DNA of 64,000 nt from NCBI GenBank assembly GCA_963829835.1, contig CAWHKC010000004.1, positions 992,001-1,056,000 on the forward strand, given 5' to 3'. The position numbers and the translations under genes were made by a program. The DNA comes from Berkiella sp963829835 (lineage in GTDB: Bacteria > Pseudomonadota > Gammaproteobacteria > Berkiellales > Berkiellaceae). Shown piece by piece: positions 34,572 through 44,082 of the stretch. Under the pieces are notes generated by a model. The model was not told the DNA's origin and made no database searches. It worked only from the letters and a program-made list of their open reading frames with translations. Every line of letters starts with the position of its first letter. The first letter of the stretch is position 1.

Positions 34572-36212
34572 ATGGGTAATTCCCCAAAGGTAAATATTAA
34601 AAAGGCTGAGCTAAATAAGAGTACCCAGCAAATAGATAGCCCTGTACAAATTGAGGATATCATTGTTACAGGTAAACTAATGGCAAGTACTGGTCCTCTG
34701 GGAGCATCAATATCGCCCCTTGGTGAATTTGGAAAATTAACCGCAAATACCAATGATCAAACAACAAGACTTTTTTCAACGCTTAAATCGTTAGTTGATA
34801 TTGCCGATGCCATGCATAAAAGTGAAGATTGTGATAGCACGGGCAATATAAAAAGAGGTCATGAAAACAACCTTGTTCGGCTTGTTACCAATGAATTTTC
34901 CTTTTTCACAGCAAAACCGCTAACCACAGATGAATTCCATGATCTCTATCAAAAAATTGAGAAGATGGCACAAGAAAAGCCAAAAAACCTGCAGTTAGTG
35001 TTATCTTCTTTTGCAGTGAAAACCCCGGATAATAAATTGATGAATGTTGCCCTTGCAGTTGACTGTGGTAAACCGCCTAAGATCCATTGCTTTGCCAAAA
35101 ATAATATTTCTGCTATTGATCCTATTTACTATGAGGTCAATAATGGCGTCAAACAAGAAATACGCTATATCAGTAAAGCAGACTTTGAACAGCAATTAGC
35201 ACAAGGCATTACACCAATAGTCAATATAAAAGGGATTGAGGTTGGATTTTCAAATGTATTTGAAAGTGAAACTGCCGGTAAGGCCAAGTTTTTTTCTTGT
35301 ATAGAGTTATGTTTAGATCATAAATTTGGAACTGCAAAAGAAGAACTGCTTCATCAATTGCGAATGGCTTTGCTAAAAGCCTTAAAAACACCTGCTGCAC
35401 CAGTATTACCAATCCAGGTTTCGCATGTGATTACATCAAATTCTATAGGGGTATTTCCTGAAAACGTGGTTGGTAGAGTAACACAAGCCGATCCGCTGCA
35501 GACTCCTTTTAATTCTCCTGATTATACGCAGACACGAAATAATGATTCCCCAAGCTTTGGTACTCCTCTTCACATAGCGGTAACTACCTCAAAACCATGT
35601 AGCCCATTGCCCCCAGCTGAAATGGATCTGGTGAATAAATTAACGACCCAAGATTATTTAAAAGCTGCAAATACTGCGCCTGATGATAGTAGAGTTGTGG
35701 AATATATTAACAGAAGATTAATGGACATTGGCAAAGATCAAAGTATGACGATAAGTCAAAAGCAAGATAAAGCACAAAAAGTGGTTAGTGACTTTATCAC
35801 TAGCGTGAATTCCGTAGCAGAGCTGCAAAAATTATTTGAACATATCCAGGCGCAAATTATCACAAAAGACAATAAGGCAGGATTACTCTCTTATTTACGC
35901 AAAAATAGTGATGGTAGTGATGGCTTTCCGCCTCGATTTGAAAATATCATTAATCTGATTAAGGCACAAACACTCGACATTTCAACACACACCAAAGAAC
36001 ATTTTTATCCTCTTTTAAAAGAGTTGACAGATTTTGGAAAGAAATTATCGATGCTTACACCGAAGGAAAATATGGTGCCAAATAAGGGGTCTTTTCTACC
36101 CATGATGGATAGATTTAAAGAGAACAGTTCAAAAGAGGCATACCTAAAAAAACCGCCCCCTATCGATCAAAATAATAAACCCAATGAAAGCTCGCCAAGA
36201 TTTAAAATTTAA
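34572..36212 (+). CDS. Large hypothetical protein, effector candidate
   Basis: 546 residues, soluble, no signal peptide. The central region (about 90-270) reads as a globular domain with NLQLVLSSFAVKTPDNKLMN, VDCGKPPKIHCFAKN and DPIYYEVNNG. A Pro/Ser/Thr-rich segment (about 275-355) links it to a helical C-terminal domain (DSRVVEYINRRLMDIGKDQS onward). The last 40 residues are Lys/Pro/Ser/Asn-rich, a composition seen in type IV secretion signals. I do not recognise the family. Start chosen at ATG 34572 just after a GTG. Divergent from the serine hydrolase. Confidence 0.6.
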   Translation: MGNSPKVNIKKAELNKSTQQIDSPVQIEDIIVTGKLMASTGPLGASISPLGEFGKLTANTNDQTTRLFSTLKSLVDIADAMHKSEDCDSTGNIKRGHENNLVRLVTNEFSFFTAKPLTTDEFHDLYQKIEKMAQEKPKNLQLVLSSFAVKTPDNKLMNVALAVDCGKPPKIHCFAKNNISAIDPIYYEVNNGVKQEIRYISKADFEQQLAQGITPIVNIKGIEVGFSNVFESETAGKAKFFSCIELCLDHKFGTAKEELLHQLRMALLKALKTPAAPVLPIQVSHVITSNSIGVFPENVVGRVTQADPLQTPFNSPDYTQTRNNDSPSFGTPLHIAVTTSKPCSPLPPAEMDLVNKLTTQDYLKAANTAPDDSRVVEYINRRLMDIGKDQSMTISQKQDKAQKVVSDFITSVNSVAELQKLFEHIQAQIITKDNKAGLLSYLRKNSDGSDGFPPRFENIINLIKAQTLDISTHTKEHFYPLLKELTDFGKKLSMLTPKENMVPNKGSFLPMMDRFKENSSKEAYLKKPPPIDQNNKPNESSPRFKI

Positions 36213-36226
36213 AGCTGTTAGGCAAG

Positions 36227-36808
36227 TTAATTCAATTTATATTTCACTTTTCCTGTGAGGGGATCGTTCTGAGAAAGCTCTAATTGATACGAATCCTCTT
36301 GTACTCTTCCTTTATCGGAACCATAAAACCAGGAGCTACGTTCTTTGAAGGCCAGAGCTACTATCCGATGTGTAGAGGCTTTAATGTTCTCAGGATTAAC
36401 GGGAGCACCTTCAGTTCCAAGTACATCTGTTAATTCCAAGGTTTCTTGTAAGTCTTTACTAATTTGATTTTCAAGTTCTGATAGTGTCGTTTTTACAGGG
36501 TATTCTAAATTAAAGAATTTCTTTGCGGGAGACTGGGCACTTGTATCAGTTGTTGAAATATGTGGTACAATAACATCTCCTTGCGTAAAGGTTATCTTTA
36601 TTTTTTTCTCACCCCAAAATTTTCTGGAAAGGAACCCACCGATATCTAAAAACCAGTCGATGAAAGCCACGACAATCCCAGTAGCAAAAGCAATAAAATA
36701 ATGGAAACTCAATTTGTTAGCTGTAAAATTAGCTGCAATCGAGAGTAAAAATTTCCTTTCAAGTGTGTAATCTTTATCTAATAATTTATCTAATAGTCCT
36801 TCACTCAT
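36227..36808 (-). CDS. Hypothetical protein with one membrane region
   Basis: 193 residues. There is one strong hydrophobic stretch (FHYFIAFATGIVVAFIDWFL, about residues 35-60), followed by a soluble C-terminal domain (KKIKITFTQGDVIVPHIST onward). Not recognised. It begins 18 bp after the 36827-38104 gene with GAG before the ATG, so the two are probably one operon. Confidence 0.6.
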   Translation of the reverse strand: MSEGLLDKLLDKDYTLERKFLLSIAANFTANKLSFHYFIAFATGIVVAFIDWFLDIGGFLSRKFWGEKKIKITFTQGDVIVPHISTTDTSAQSPAKKFFNLEYPVKTTLSELENQISKDLQETLELTDVLGTEGAPVNPENIKASTHRIVALAFKERSSWFYGSDKGRVQEDSYQLELSQNDPLTGKVKYKLN

Positions 36809-36826
36809 GATTATCTCACTATTCTA

Positions 36827-38104
36827 TTATTTTCTATTATATTTATTTCTATCTAAAACTTTTTGCTGAGGCTTATCTGTGGTATCACTATCGCGGCCTC
36901 TTATGCTATTTTGGGCTGTAAAGTTTCTATAAGCTGGCGCTATTATTTCACGCGCTATATTGTCTCCAAAAGCGTTCAGTTCCGACATTCGCTCGGCGGA
37001 AGGTACAGGATAGGGATTAAACTCAAATCGTTCAAGACGATCGATGAGATCCTCTTCTTCTAAAGTCGTGACCCTGGCTTCCTCTTCTACCAACAAGGGA
37101 ACTCTTTCATTGGGATATCGGTAGTCCAATAATTTTTGAAATTGTTCAAGTCCATGGGTAAAAACGGTGATGATATTTGTTGATGTAACGGTCACACCGC
37201 ACCGCTGAGCCATCGCTTCTGTAAAGTGCAATGCACCTTCAAGTAAAATGGATCCTTCTAATTTATGAAATTCTTCTAAAACAACCCCACGCATTTGTTG
37301 TAAAAAAAGAGGTGAGGCACAATTAAAGACAGCTTGTTTTTCAGCAGATGAAAGATCGATGCGTTCAAAAAGTGTGACGACTACTGGCATATGGCTGTTG
37401 CTTGCAGCTTGCTTTAATGCTTCACATATGACTGTTTTGTTTTTACCAACACGGGTTCTTTCTAAGAATCGCTCAATATTCAATGAATAGCCTTGAGCTG
37501 CGGCATAAATAAAGGCTTCTTCTATGACGGTTTTAGAAAATCTATCTTGATGTAAAAGCAGAAGATCTAATATTTCTTCTGCTTGCCAACGATCCATGGC
37601 AAGAATAAAGGCTTTGGTTTTAGATTGCCAAATGGGCACAAAGCAGGGTAATAACGCTTCGACTAATGGTAAATTGACATTTTGGGTTGCCCATTCAAGC
37701 GTAAAAAGTAACGCTTCTCTTGTTAGTATTTCGTTTTTATTAATAATAATTCGTCTAATAAGTAGCGCATTCTGCAAGAAGTATTTTTCATCGTCAGCTA
37801 GACAATAAATCAGACGGAAAAATAATTCCGGATCGTCTGGTAAATAATGAAAATGTTCATTAAGGAATTTTCTGATAAATTCTAGAGCTTTTTCAGAGTT
37901 AAGATCATTTAATTGATGAGGTGTTTCAGCACACACTAAAACAAAATGCATAATTGAATGAATGCTAGGTAAAATATTCTGCAAATAGTTATCAATATAG
38001 AAACTTAACGCAGCAAATTCTTTGGTTTTTGCTGCATCGACGGCAGCTTGAGCCATGTCTTTTGTTTCACTCAATGGGTGCGTTATAAGAGGACCGCCGT
38101 GCAT
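36827..38104 (-). CDS. Helical-repeat protein, possibly ankyrin-like
   Basis: 425 residues, soluble. The middle part consists of paired short helices in units of about 33-36 residues (for example TVIEEAFIYAAAQGYSLNIE and VICEALKQAASNSHMPVVV) that resemble degenerate ankyrin repeats (A..A...GH..VV..L). The C-terminus after residue 340 is acidic, then basic and disordered. AAGGAT precedes the ATG. It is upstream of and close to the 36227 gene. An effector role is plausible from the context only. Confidence 0.58.
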   Translation of the reverse strand: MHGGPLITHPLSETKDMAQAAVDAAKTKEFAALSFYIDNYLQNILPSIHSIMHFVLVCAETPHQLNDLNSEKALEFIRKFLNEHFHYLPDDPELFFRLIYCLADDEKYFLQNALLIRRIIINKNEILTREALLFTLEWATQNVNLPLVEALLPCFVPIWQSKTKAFILAMDRWQAEEILDLLLLHQDRFSKTVIEEAFIYAAAQGYSLNIERFLERTRVGKNKTVICEALKQAASNSHMPVVVTLFERIDLSSAEKQAVFNCASPLFLQQMRGVVLEEFHKLEGSILLEGALHFTEAMAQRCGVTVTSTNIITVFTHGLEQFQKLLDYRYPNERVPLLVEEEARVTTLEEEDLIDRLERFEFNPYPVPSAERMSELNAFGDNIAREIIAPAYRNFTAQNSIRGRDSDTTDKPQQKVLDRNKYNRK

Positions 38105-38331
38105 GTCATTATCCTTTGGTTGCTTTTTTAAAAATAGAAAAAAACTCAGGGAATAATGCGATCAGCTATAGCCAGCGAACTTTTGAACTGAAATCGAAAG
38201 TAAAGGCATCAACTTGCTTAACGGCTGTGATATTTTCATATAAACTTTTTTTGAACAAAGCATTATGGTATTTTACGACAAGTTGGCACTTTAAATACTC
38301 TAGACACCTCTGTCAATAGGAGCGATGACAA

Positions 38332-38633
38332 ATGAATACAACCATACAAATCTTAAATGATTTTTGTCCTTTTGTAGGTGATGGAGAGAAGCTCAGCAAA
38401 GTTTATATTGGAGTGATACCAAAAATCCCCATTTATTCTGTTACAACGCTAGAGCTAAAGTCTCTAAATCTTATAAATTACCGGCCCCACTTCATTGCAT
38501 TGATGTTGATAGCAATGGGGAACTGATTGGCATTATGGCCAATGCTTTAGTGAATAAAACAGCGGAAATGAATCGTATAAAAGCCAATCTCATAGTGGAT
38601 GATGGAGCGGTCTTTAATGATGTTGGACAATAG
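38332..38633 (+). pseudogene. Frameshifted small gene
   Basis: AGGAG precedes the ATG at 38332 by 9 bp, and the first frame reads MNTTIQILNDFCPFVGDG. A second frame opens just after a TGA in that region and continues without stop as REAQQSLYWSDTKNPHLFCY, then KLPAPLHCIDVDSNGELIGI, ending at the TAG 38631-38633. One indel near 38385 would join the two into a protein of about 100 residues. Not recognised. No known function can be assigned. Confidence 0.6.
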
Positions 38634-38759
38634 TGGGATCGACCTATTTATTAAAGACCGATTATCGGCTTTTTGCGTCTTATCATTCTCCTCCTGATTG
38701 AACCGCTATTGAAGCCTATTGTATTCTGTTTGAGTTATTTAATTGGGGAAATATCAAAC

Positions 38760-39728
38760 ATGAAGCGTGAAGGTCCAACTGATTTAACTACAGCTCCCAG
38801 GAATAGACCTCGATTAGTGCAAGGTCCCTTACCCAAATCTAGCTATACACAATTGTTAGAAAAAGCAATCAAGCAAATTATAGTCAATTTTGATGGCGTA
38901 AAAATCAAAAATAGTTCAGGCAAAATACTCATTAAGATTGATAAAAAATATTTCGATCTGGTTGATTTATTACAACATTCAAATTTTAGTCACCTGGTTC
39001 TTGATGATAAAGATTATGATAACCTTTATAAAATGTTAATAAATCAAAATGGGATCAGTGATAAAACAAAAGCGTTATTCAAACAAGATGGTTATGAAGA
39101 TTACTTGTTTCATTCACTGATGAAGCTATACGCGGAAAATAACAGAAATACTAAAGAAAAATTAATAGATAGTTCTTTTCATGTTTACTCCTTACCGCAT
39201 TTTTATAATATGATAAGAGAACCAATGAAGGGTAATATATCTGATTTCTTGAATGAGGGAAAGATTACGGAAATTAGTCAAGCACGTTTAAAACTCAGTT
39301 TGATCCATGCTGGCGTTATTTGTTGTGGCTTACATGAACGTCTTAATTTTTGTGAAAAGCTCACCAGAACGGAAAAATTTACGCAATTAACAGCAAATGA
39401 AAGCAAAGCGCGGGATTTATGTGTCAAGGGTGATATTCCCTATGTTCAGGCAAAAACAATGATAAGCACCAGCATGGGAGAGAGAACTTGTGAAGAAGTC
39501 AAAGTGTATTTTGATCATGGTGTAGGAGCGGATATATCTGGTGAGTCATTTTTACCACATGAAAGAGAATTCCTCATGATCCCTTCTCAGCTTCAGTATT
39601 ATCGAAAAGTAACCCAAGGTAAAACTGTCAGCTATTATGCAAGACCTATCAATACGCCTGAAGGCCTATCAGACAAGGAACGTGGAAAGGTGGATCCTCG
39701 TCCTGTGAGAAATTTTTTACCATTTTAA
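38760..39728 (+). CDS. Putative ADP-ribosyltransferase effector (R-S-E class)
   Basis: 322 residues from the ATG at 38760 (GGGGAAA upstream; the open frame begins earlier at 38673). The C-terminal third carries two ART motifs: the S-T-S strand TMISTSMGERTCEEVKVYF (STS at 236-238), and the ARTT loop SFLPHEREFLMIPSQLQYY, with E268-x-E270 as the Glu-x-Glu of arginine-specific mono-ARTs. The first-motif Arg is less certain (LHERLNF near 192-196). The N-terminal 180 residues are unrecognised. No signal peptide, so delivery would be by type IV secretion. Assignment rests on motif order and spacing. Confidence 0.62.
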   Translation: MKREGPTDLTTAPRNRPRLVQGPLPKSSYTQLLEKAIKQIIVNFDGVKIKNSSGKILIKIDKKYFDLVDLLQHSNFSHLVLDDKDYDNLYKMLINQNGISDKTKALFKQDGYEDYLFHSLMKLYAENNRNTKEKLIDSSFHVYSLPHFYNMIREPMKGNISDFLNEGKITEISQARLKLSLIHAGVICCGLHERLNFCEKLTRTEKFTQLTANESKARDLCVKGDIPYVQAKTMISTSMGERTCEEVKVYFDHGVGADISGESFLPHEREFLMIPSQLQYYRKVTQGKTVSYYARPINTPEGLSDKERGKVDPRPVRNFLPF

Positions 39729-39866
39729 AATAAGTTTGAAATCAGTGTATATGTCCATGCATTTTGACTGGCCCTATCGTCCGACTATCGCTTTATGCTC
39801 GAAGTCTATGCCCAACTCTCTATAAAATGGCACTATTAAAATTATATTTGAAGTGGGTTGAAAGCA

Positions 39867-40676
39867 ATGACAAATTTAAACACTGTACTATCAAAATTAA
39901 AAAAATTACAGGGCATGGCAAGTGCGATGATGCCTGCTATTGCTAAGCAATTGGAAGATTTGGCCACGGATTTAATCACTTTAGATAAAGATATTGATAA
40001 GTTACACAAGAATTTACAAGATGCAGCGCGTGTCTCTTTTGAAGAAACAGTGCATTTCATTGAAGAAAAAGTAACTGATTTTTTAGCGAACATGAACTTT
40101 TCAAAAATCGATCAGCTCAAACAAGATGCTCAAATGGTCCAAGATAAGCTTCAACAATTTAAGCATTCTGTAGCTTTGAATTTACAACGTCAAGCAGCCG
40201 TAATCGCAGAACAAAGCACACAAAAGGTTAAAGAAGAAAAGAAAACTAAAAAAGCTTCTGAGGCAAAACCTGCGCCACTACCAAGAACGCAAGTTCAAAC
40301 ACAGCCTAATGTTGCTTCCACAACCTCCGGTATTTTTGGTTCGGATAGTATACAACAATTCTTTATGCAAATTTTTGTAATGATTGTAAAATTTATCCAA
40401 GGATTATTTGGATTAGACTTAATGGCATATCAAGACAAAACGGACACCTCTGCTCCTGTTGTTGCTCCAAATAATGAACCAAGCGAAGATTTACCTAAGG
40501 GTTCAAAAAATGATGGTGTTAAACCCACTGTTTCGCCTAATCCAGTAGCTTCTTATGATAATCCTTTATTCAAAAATACGATTGCCCAAAATAAAGGACG
40601 CCGTTATCCTTTAGTTAAAGCGGTATCGACGCTTCCCTATCCTTACAAAGAGTCCTCTAAAAGACCAAAATTTTAG
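39867..40676 (+). CDS. Coiled-coil hypothetical protein with a hydrophobic segment
   Basis: About 269 residues. Residues 1-110 form a long amphipathic coiled coil (LEDLATDLITLDKDIDKLHK and following). A Lys/Pro/Thr-rich linker comes next, then one hydrophobic helix (FFMQIFVMIVKFIQGLFGLD, about 165-185) and a disordered basic tail. Not recognised. The layout resembles membrane-binding effectors, but nothing specific identifies one. The ATG at 39867 is chosen over the TTG at 39858. Confidence 0.58.
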   Translation: MTNLNTVLSKLKKLQGMASAMMPAIAKQLEDLATDLITLDKDIDKLHKNLQDAARVSFEETVHFIEEKVTDFLANMNFSKIDQLKQDAQMVQDKLQQFKHSVALNLQRQAAVIAEQSTQKVKEEKKTKKASEAKPAPLPRTQVQTQPNVASTTSGIFGSDSIQQFFMQIFVMIVKFIQGLFGLDLMAYQDKTDTSAPVVAPNNEPSEDLPKGSKNDGVKPTVSPNPVASYDNPLFKNTIAQNKGRRYPLVKAVSTLPYPYKESSKRPKF

Positions 40677-40692
40677 ATCTTAAAAATAAGTT

Positions 40693-41223
40693 TTAAAATG
40701 AATAGCTATCAAGGGGCAAAGCCTTAATTTCATCTTGGATATTTTGGCTGACCCCTTGTGTAGCTTCAGGCGTTGTCTGATTTGGCACAATTTTGCTAGT
40801 CGTATAGACAACGGACATCATTCCTTTTCCAAAATTCAACTTTTGATAGCGCCAAATATTTTGCTGAAAAATGATGGGATCACCGACTTTACCCAGAGGA
40901 TTCATGGTATCAAAGATTTGAAGAATATTATTTTTATCGCCATCAATGGGTATAATTTTTGATGTAGCACCATATTTGTTTTGAACGAATTGAGTGGGAT
41001 TGTTTTCATTCATAAAATAATGAATGGCTACCATTGAAGACCAGTTAGTTAAGGTTTCATCTTTCTTAAGATAAGTACAGCTTTTGTGATTGCCGATAAC
41101 GTTTTGATCGACTTTTGTGTAAGTAATCCCACCAAGAGTAATTTCATTGGGTACTGAGGCTACGCAAAAGCAAGAATATATGAATAGACACAAGAACAAC
41201 GCAGACTTTTTAATTAAATTCAT
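40693..41223 (-). CDS. Secreted hypothetical protein (paralog of 48570-49130)
   Basis: 176 residues. N-terminal signal peptide NLIKKSALFLCLFIYSCFC, cleaved probably after VAS. The mature part begins NEITLGGITYTKVDQNVIGN. The protein at 48570-49130 has PTIHFAGVTYYLQKSYNEVD at the same place, and both continue with a long beta-rich chain ending in an acidic/hydrophobic tail (LPLDSYSF versus AKEISF). AAGGG precedes the ATG. Function unknown; periplasmic or exported. Confidence 0.65.
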   Translation of the reverse strand: MNLIKKSALFLCLFIYSCFCVASVPNEITLGGITYTKVDQNVIGNHKSCTYLKKDETLTNWSSMVAIHYFMNENNPTQFVQNKYGATSKIIPIDGDKNNILQIFDTMNPLGKVGDPIIFQQNIWRYQKLNFGKGMMSVVYTTSKIVPNQTTPEATQGVSQNIQDEIKALPLDSYSF

Positions 41224-41469
41224 ATTAATCCCTTCTTAATTCATTGTAATTCCTGTGTCAATAGCGATTTATTGAGACGGCTATAAGGTCGTTAATAGCG
41301 CAACTCTAATGCTAATTACGCCATAATTTATCCTAATATTACAAATTAGGCGGATATTTTCTTGATTTACTTAACTTACCATGTTATTTTTTCAGGCCAT
41401 TAAGACTATTTCAGACTATGCATTTCCAGGGAAGAGCTTTGCATAACTTTACCCCTGGAGAACTGCCCA

Positions 41470-42777
41470 ATGCAGCTAACGATAGATATCAAAGATCTTT
41501 GGCAAGATTTAAAAGAGATGGTTTATTATGGATCACAGTATTGGGTAAAACCTGAATGGGCGCCGCCCAGTATTCGCTCTACAGATGTAGGGTTTATTAC
41601 CCTTTTAGACAAAGACCAGAATAATCAAGGTTGCTTCGTAGCAGAGCTTTATGAATTGGCTAAAATCGGCGGTTTGCGTGCCCAACAAGAAGAGAAAGTT
41701 TGGGAACAACAAAATCCTGATGCCACAATTGAAACAAAGAAAGTGCAATCCTTTTATAATGCATTATATTTAAGTGATGGTACACGCAAAACCCCTTTTG
41801 CCTTAGCAGTTTTACCAGAAATTTATTCAGACACGGTGATGAACTCTGTGCGTGGGATCCAAAAACGGATTGAGAATGAATTTAATTATCGTCTTGATAG
41901 ACATCAGCCGTTACCTCCAGTTGTGTTCAAATATCAAATTGAATCAGATTATTTGAAAAATATTCATTTGATCAATTTGAAAGCGGGAAGCGCACGATCT
42001 GCTAAATTAAGTTTATTAAACCCTGAAACAAGAACAACTAAGACGGAAAGATTAGCGCATTATTTAGCGCAACGAGCGGCATTTGTGCTCACGATGATTG
42101 CGGTAATGTCCAAAACGTTCACCACGCCATTATTGTTTATTGCATCCTCTGTTGGCGTTGTCTTGGCAAAATGGTGTAGTGAAGAATTTAGTACTTATAG
42201 CTTAACAGAAACTTTGTTGCGCGATATCAAAAGTAATTCTGCCAAAGAATTTAGATGGGGCGACAAAATCAGTCTCAAGAAAACACTGAAGACAGTGATT
42301 TTGCTAACCGCATTAGGAATGTTGGCTTATGGTGCCTTTGCAGGAACGTGGGGCGCTATGATGGGCTTGTCTGTATGGAAAGCAATTAGTGTTAGCGCCA
42401 ATCCGCTTGCACTTTCAGCAGTTCAATGTTTACTAGCAGGCTTTGCTAGCACCTTGGCTGGCGTTAGTACTTTTGTGGGCGGCACCATTGGGCAAAGGTA
42501 TTTCTGGGGATTGGGTATTTGGGATAAACAAATTGATTTTTCAAAAGAACATGCATTGAAACCGATTTCTAAAAGTGAAAAAATTGAAAACAAGTTAAAA
42601 AATTGGCAACAGAAATTTGAAAATGAGCTTGCGCAAATGCTCCCTGCACAACAACTTGATGATTTTCGCAAAAATACTCAATTGCAATTCTCTTCTTTAA
42701 AAGCGTTATTGCCACAGCCGGAAAAACCCATGGTTGCAGACGCTGAGGCAGACAATAGGGTAGTTTTTTCAAGGTAA
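41470..42777 (+). CDS. Multi-spanning hypothetical membrane protein, effector candidate
   Basis: 435 residues. The N-terminal 195 residues are soluble. Several hydrophobic segments follow (AAFVLTMIAVMSKTF and TPLLFIASSVGVVLAKW near 200-235; TVILLTALGMLAYGAFAGTW near 277; CLLAGFASTLAGVSTFVGG near 320), then a charged helical C-terminus. CTGGAG precedes the start. There is no N-terminal signal, an arrangement often seen in type IV effectors that insert into host membranes. Not recognised. Confidence 0.58.
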   Translation: MQLTIDIKDLWQDLKEMVYYGSQYWVKPEWAPPSIRSTDVGFITLLDKDQNNQGCFVAELYELAKIGGLRAQQEEKVWEQQNPDATIETKKVQSFYNALYLSDGTRKTPFALAVLPEIYSDTVMNSVRGIQKRIENEFNYRLDRHQPLPPVVFKYQIESDYLKNIHLINLKAGSARSAKLSLLNPETRTTKTERLAHYLAQRAAFVLTMIAVMSKTFTTPLLFIASSVGVVLAKWCSEEFSTYSLTETLLRDIKSNSAKEFRWGDKISLKKTLKTVILLTALGMLAYGAFAGTWGAMMGLSVWKAISVSANPLALSAVQCLLAGFASTLAGVSTFVGGTIGQRYFWGLGIWDKQIDFSKEHALKPISKSEKIENKLKNWQQKFENELAQMLPAQQLDDFRKNTQLQFSSLKALLPQPEKPMVADAEADNRVVFSR

Positions 42778-42854
42778 GGATAAAAAAGACTTTATGGTAG
42801 AGAGTTAAGAATTTTGCTATCATTGGCCAACAACACGGCAGTTCGAGGTTTTAA

Positions 42855-43970
42855 ATGACTCTCTTAGAAGAATTACAAAATTTCACCACATCCGTCTTTA
42901 GCACCGAAAGACTTGTCCCTGAAGAGCCAGTCCGTGAAAGCGGTAAAGTGGTTATGGCTGAAATAAAATCTAAGGGTTTTGCCATTAGAAAAAACCAGCT
43001 TGATAAACAAGCGCGATCTGTTTTTGTCACTATTCAAGCTTCTGCAGAGCGTAAGGCAGTTGATGATGTCGCTAAAGCCACAACAGATGCGCCAAAACAA
43101 CTCCCAGAAGTAAAAGTCGAAAAGCCTCTGGAGAGCCCCGCTAGCAACGCTGTTGGCTCGGATGAGGTTGTTCGAAAAGCCTATGTAAGCTTACAAACGG
43201 CATCAGAAAAGGCGATTGTAGATAGGATAAGCGCGGTTAAAGCATTGGGAAGAATTGCTAAGTCCATTTGGATTATTCATACCCCAACCATCGCTACACC
43301 ATGTGTCACCGAGGGCACAGTAACGCCCAGCTTATTAGCAGAAGAAATCATGAAAGATGAAACCAGGAAAGCATTAACCTTATCGCGAGCCAGCATTGTT
43401 CGTGATTACTTGAAAGCAGGAGGGGTGTTGGTGGTGGCTTATGATAAAGATCAAAGAGAAGAAAAACTTGACGCAGCCAACAAGGTGATTGTTGCAGGGC
43501 GAACCCCCAAACAAATTGAAATTTTTGAACAACTAAAGAAAGAATTTCCTGCTCAAATCATTGATTTTCCCATGGGCATAAATGAAAAAAAAGCGCAGCT
43601 AGGTTTGAAAGATCCTCAAAACCCAGACAAGTTTGCAACTTATCCTGATGATATGATTGGCGCAACCTATTTAATTGAGGATACATACGGCCAACGTTTT
43701 GAAATGACAAATCTTGGCGTTCAAGCAAATAATCCGCATGATGATGCCACTTGGGGAGTTTGGATGCAAAATCGTTCCAATTCAGTTCCAGAGGTCACCC
43801 AGCGAATGTCAAAAGTACTTTCTTTTTTAGAGAAAGCTGGGCTAAATCAGGCATTGGATAAACATGCTCAACAATATAAAATTAATCCTGATGACTTTGC
43901 ACCATTATTTAGTCGTTATCTTAATTTACAAGTCAATGCTGATTCAGGTATAGGTTGTAGAATGCAATAA
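42855..43970 (+). CDS. Hypothetical protein
   Basis: 371 residues, soluble, GAGG before the ATG. The N-terminal 130 residues are charged and probably disordered. The C-terminal domain has RASIVRDYLKAGGVLVVAYD, IDFPMGINEKKAQLGL and DDMIGATYLIEDTYGQRFEM, a mixed alpha/beta pattern. Not recognised. It follows the membrane protein gene by 77 bp on the same strand and is closed by an intrinsic terminator. Confidence 0.6.
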   Translation: MTLLEELQNFTTSVFSTERLVPEEPVRESGKVVMAEIKSKGFAIRKNQLDKQARSVFVTIQASAERKAVDDVAKATTDAPKQLPEVKVEKPLESPASNAVGSDEVVRKAYVSLQTASEKAIVDRISAVKALGRIAKSIWIIHTPTIATPCVTEGTVTPSLLAEEIMKDETRKALTLSRASIVRDYLKAGGVLVVAYDKDQREEKLDAANKVIVAGRTPKQIEIFEQLKKEFPAQIIDFPMGINEKKAQLGLKDPQNPDKFATYPDDMIGATYLIEDTYGQRFEMTNLGVQANNPHDDATWGVWMQNRSNSVPEVTQRMSKVLSFLEKAGLNQALDKHAQQYKINPDDFAPLFSRYLNLQVNADSGIGCRMQ

Positions 43971-43987
43971 TGTCGTTGATGAACTGA

Positions 43988-44013
43988 TGTGTTGCTTCGC
44001 AGCACATTTTTTT
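43988..44013 (+). terminator. Intrinsic terminator
   Basis: TGTGTTGC-TTC-GCAGCACA 8-bp stem (one wobble) followed by seven T (44007-44013), 17 bp after the preceding stop. Confidence 0.8.
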
Positions 44014-44082
44014 GCTGACTTAGCACTTTTATTTTGGCATTGTAAGCAATAACAAATATATGCACAGCTCTAGGATACTTTT

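Noticed and set aside
38116..38319. 67-codon open frame between divergent genes
   Set aside because: No ribosome binding site and no protein-like pattern; it overlaps the promoter side of the 36827-38104 gene.
39764..39946. 60-codon open frame before the coiled-coil gene
   Set aside because: It overlaps the 39867 gene in another frame and has no recognisable features.
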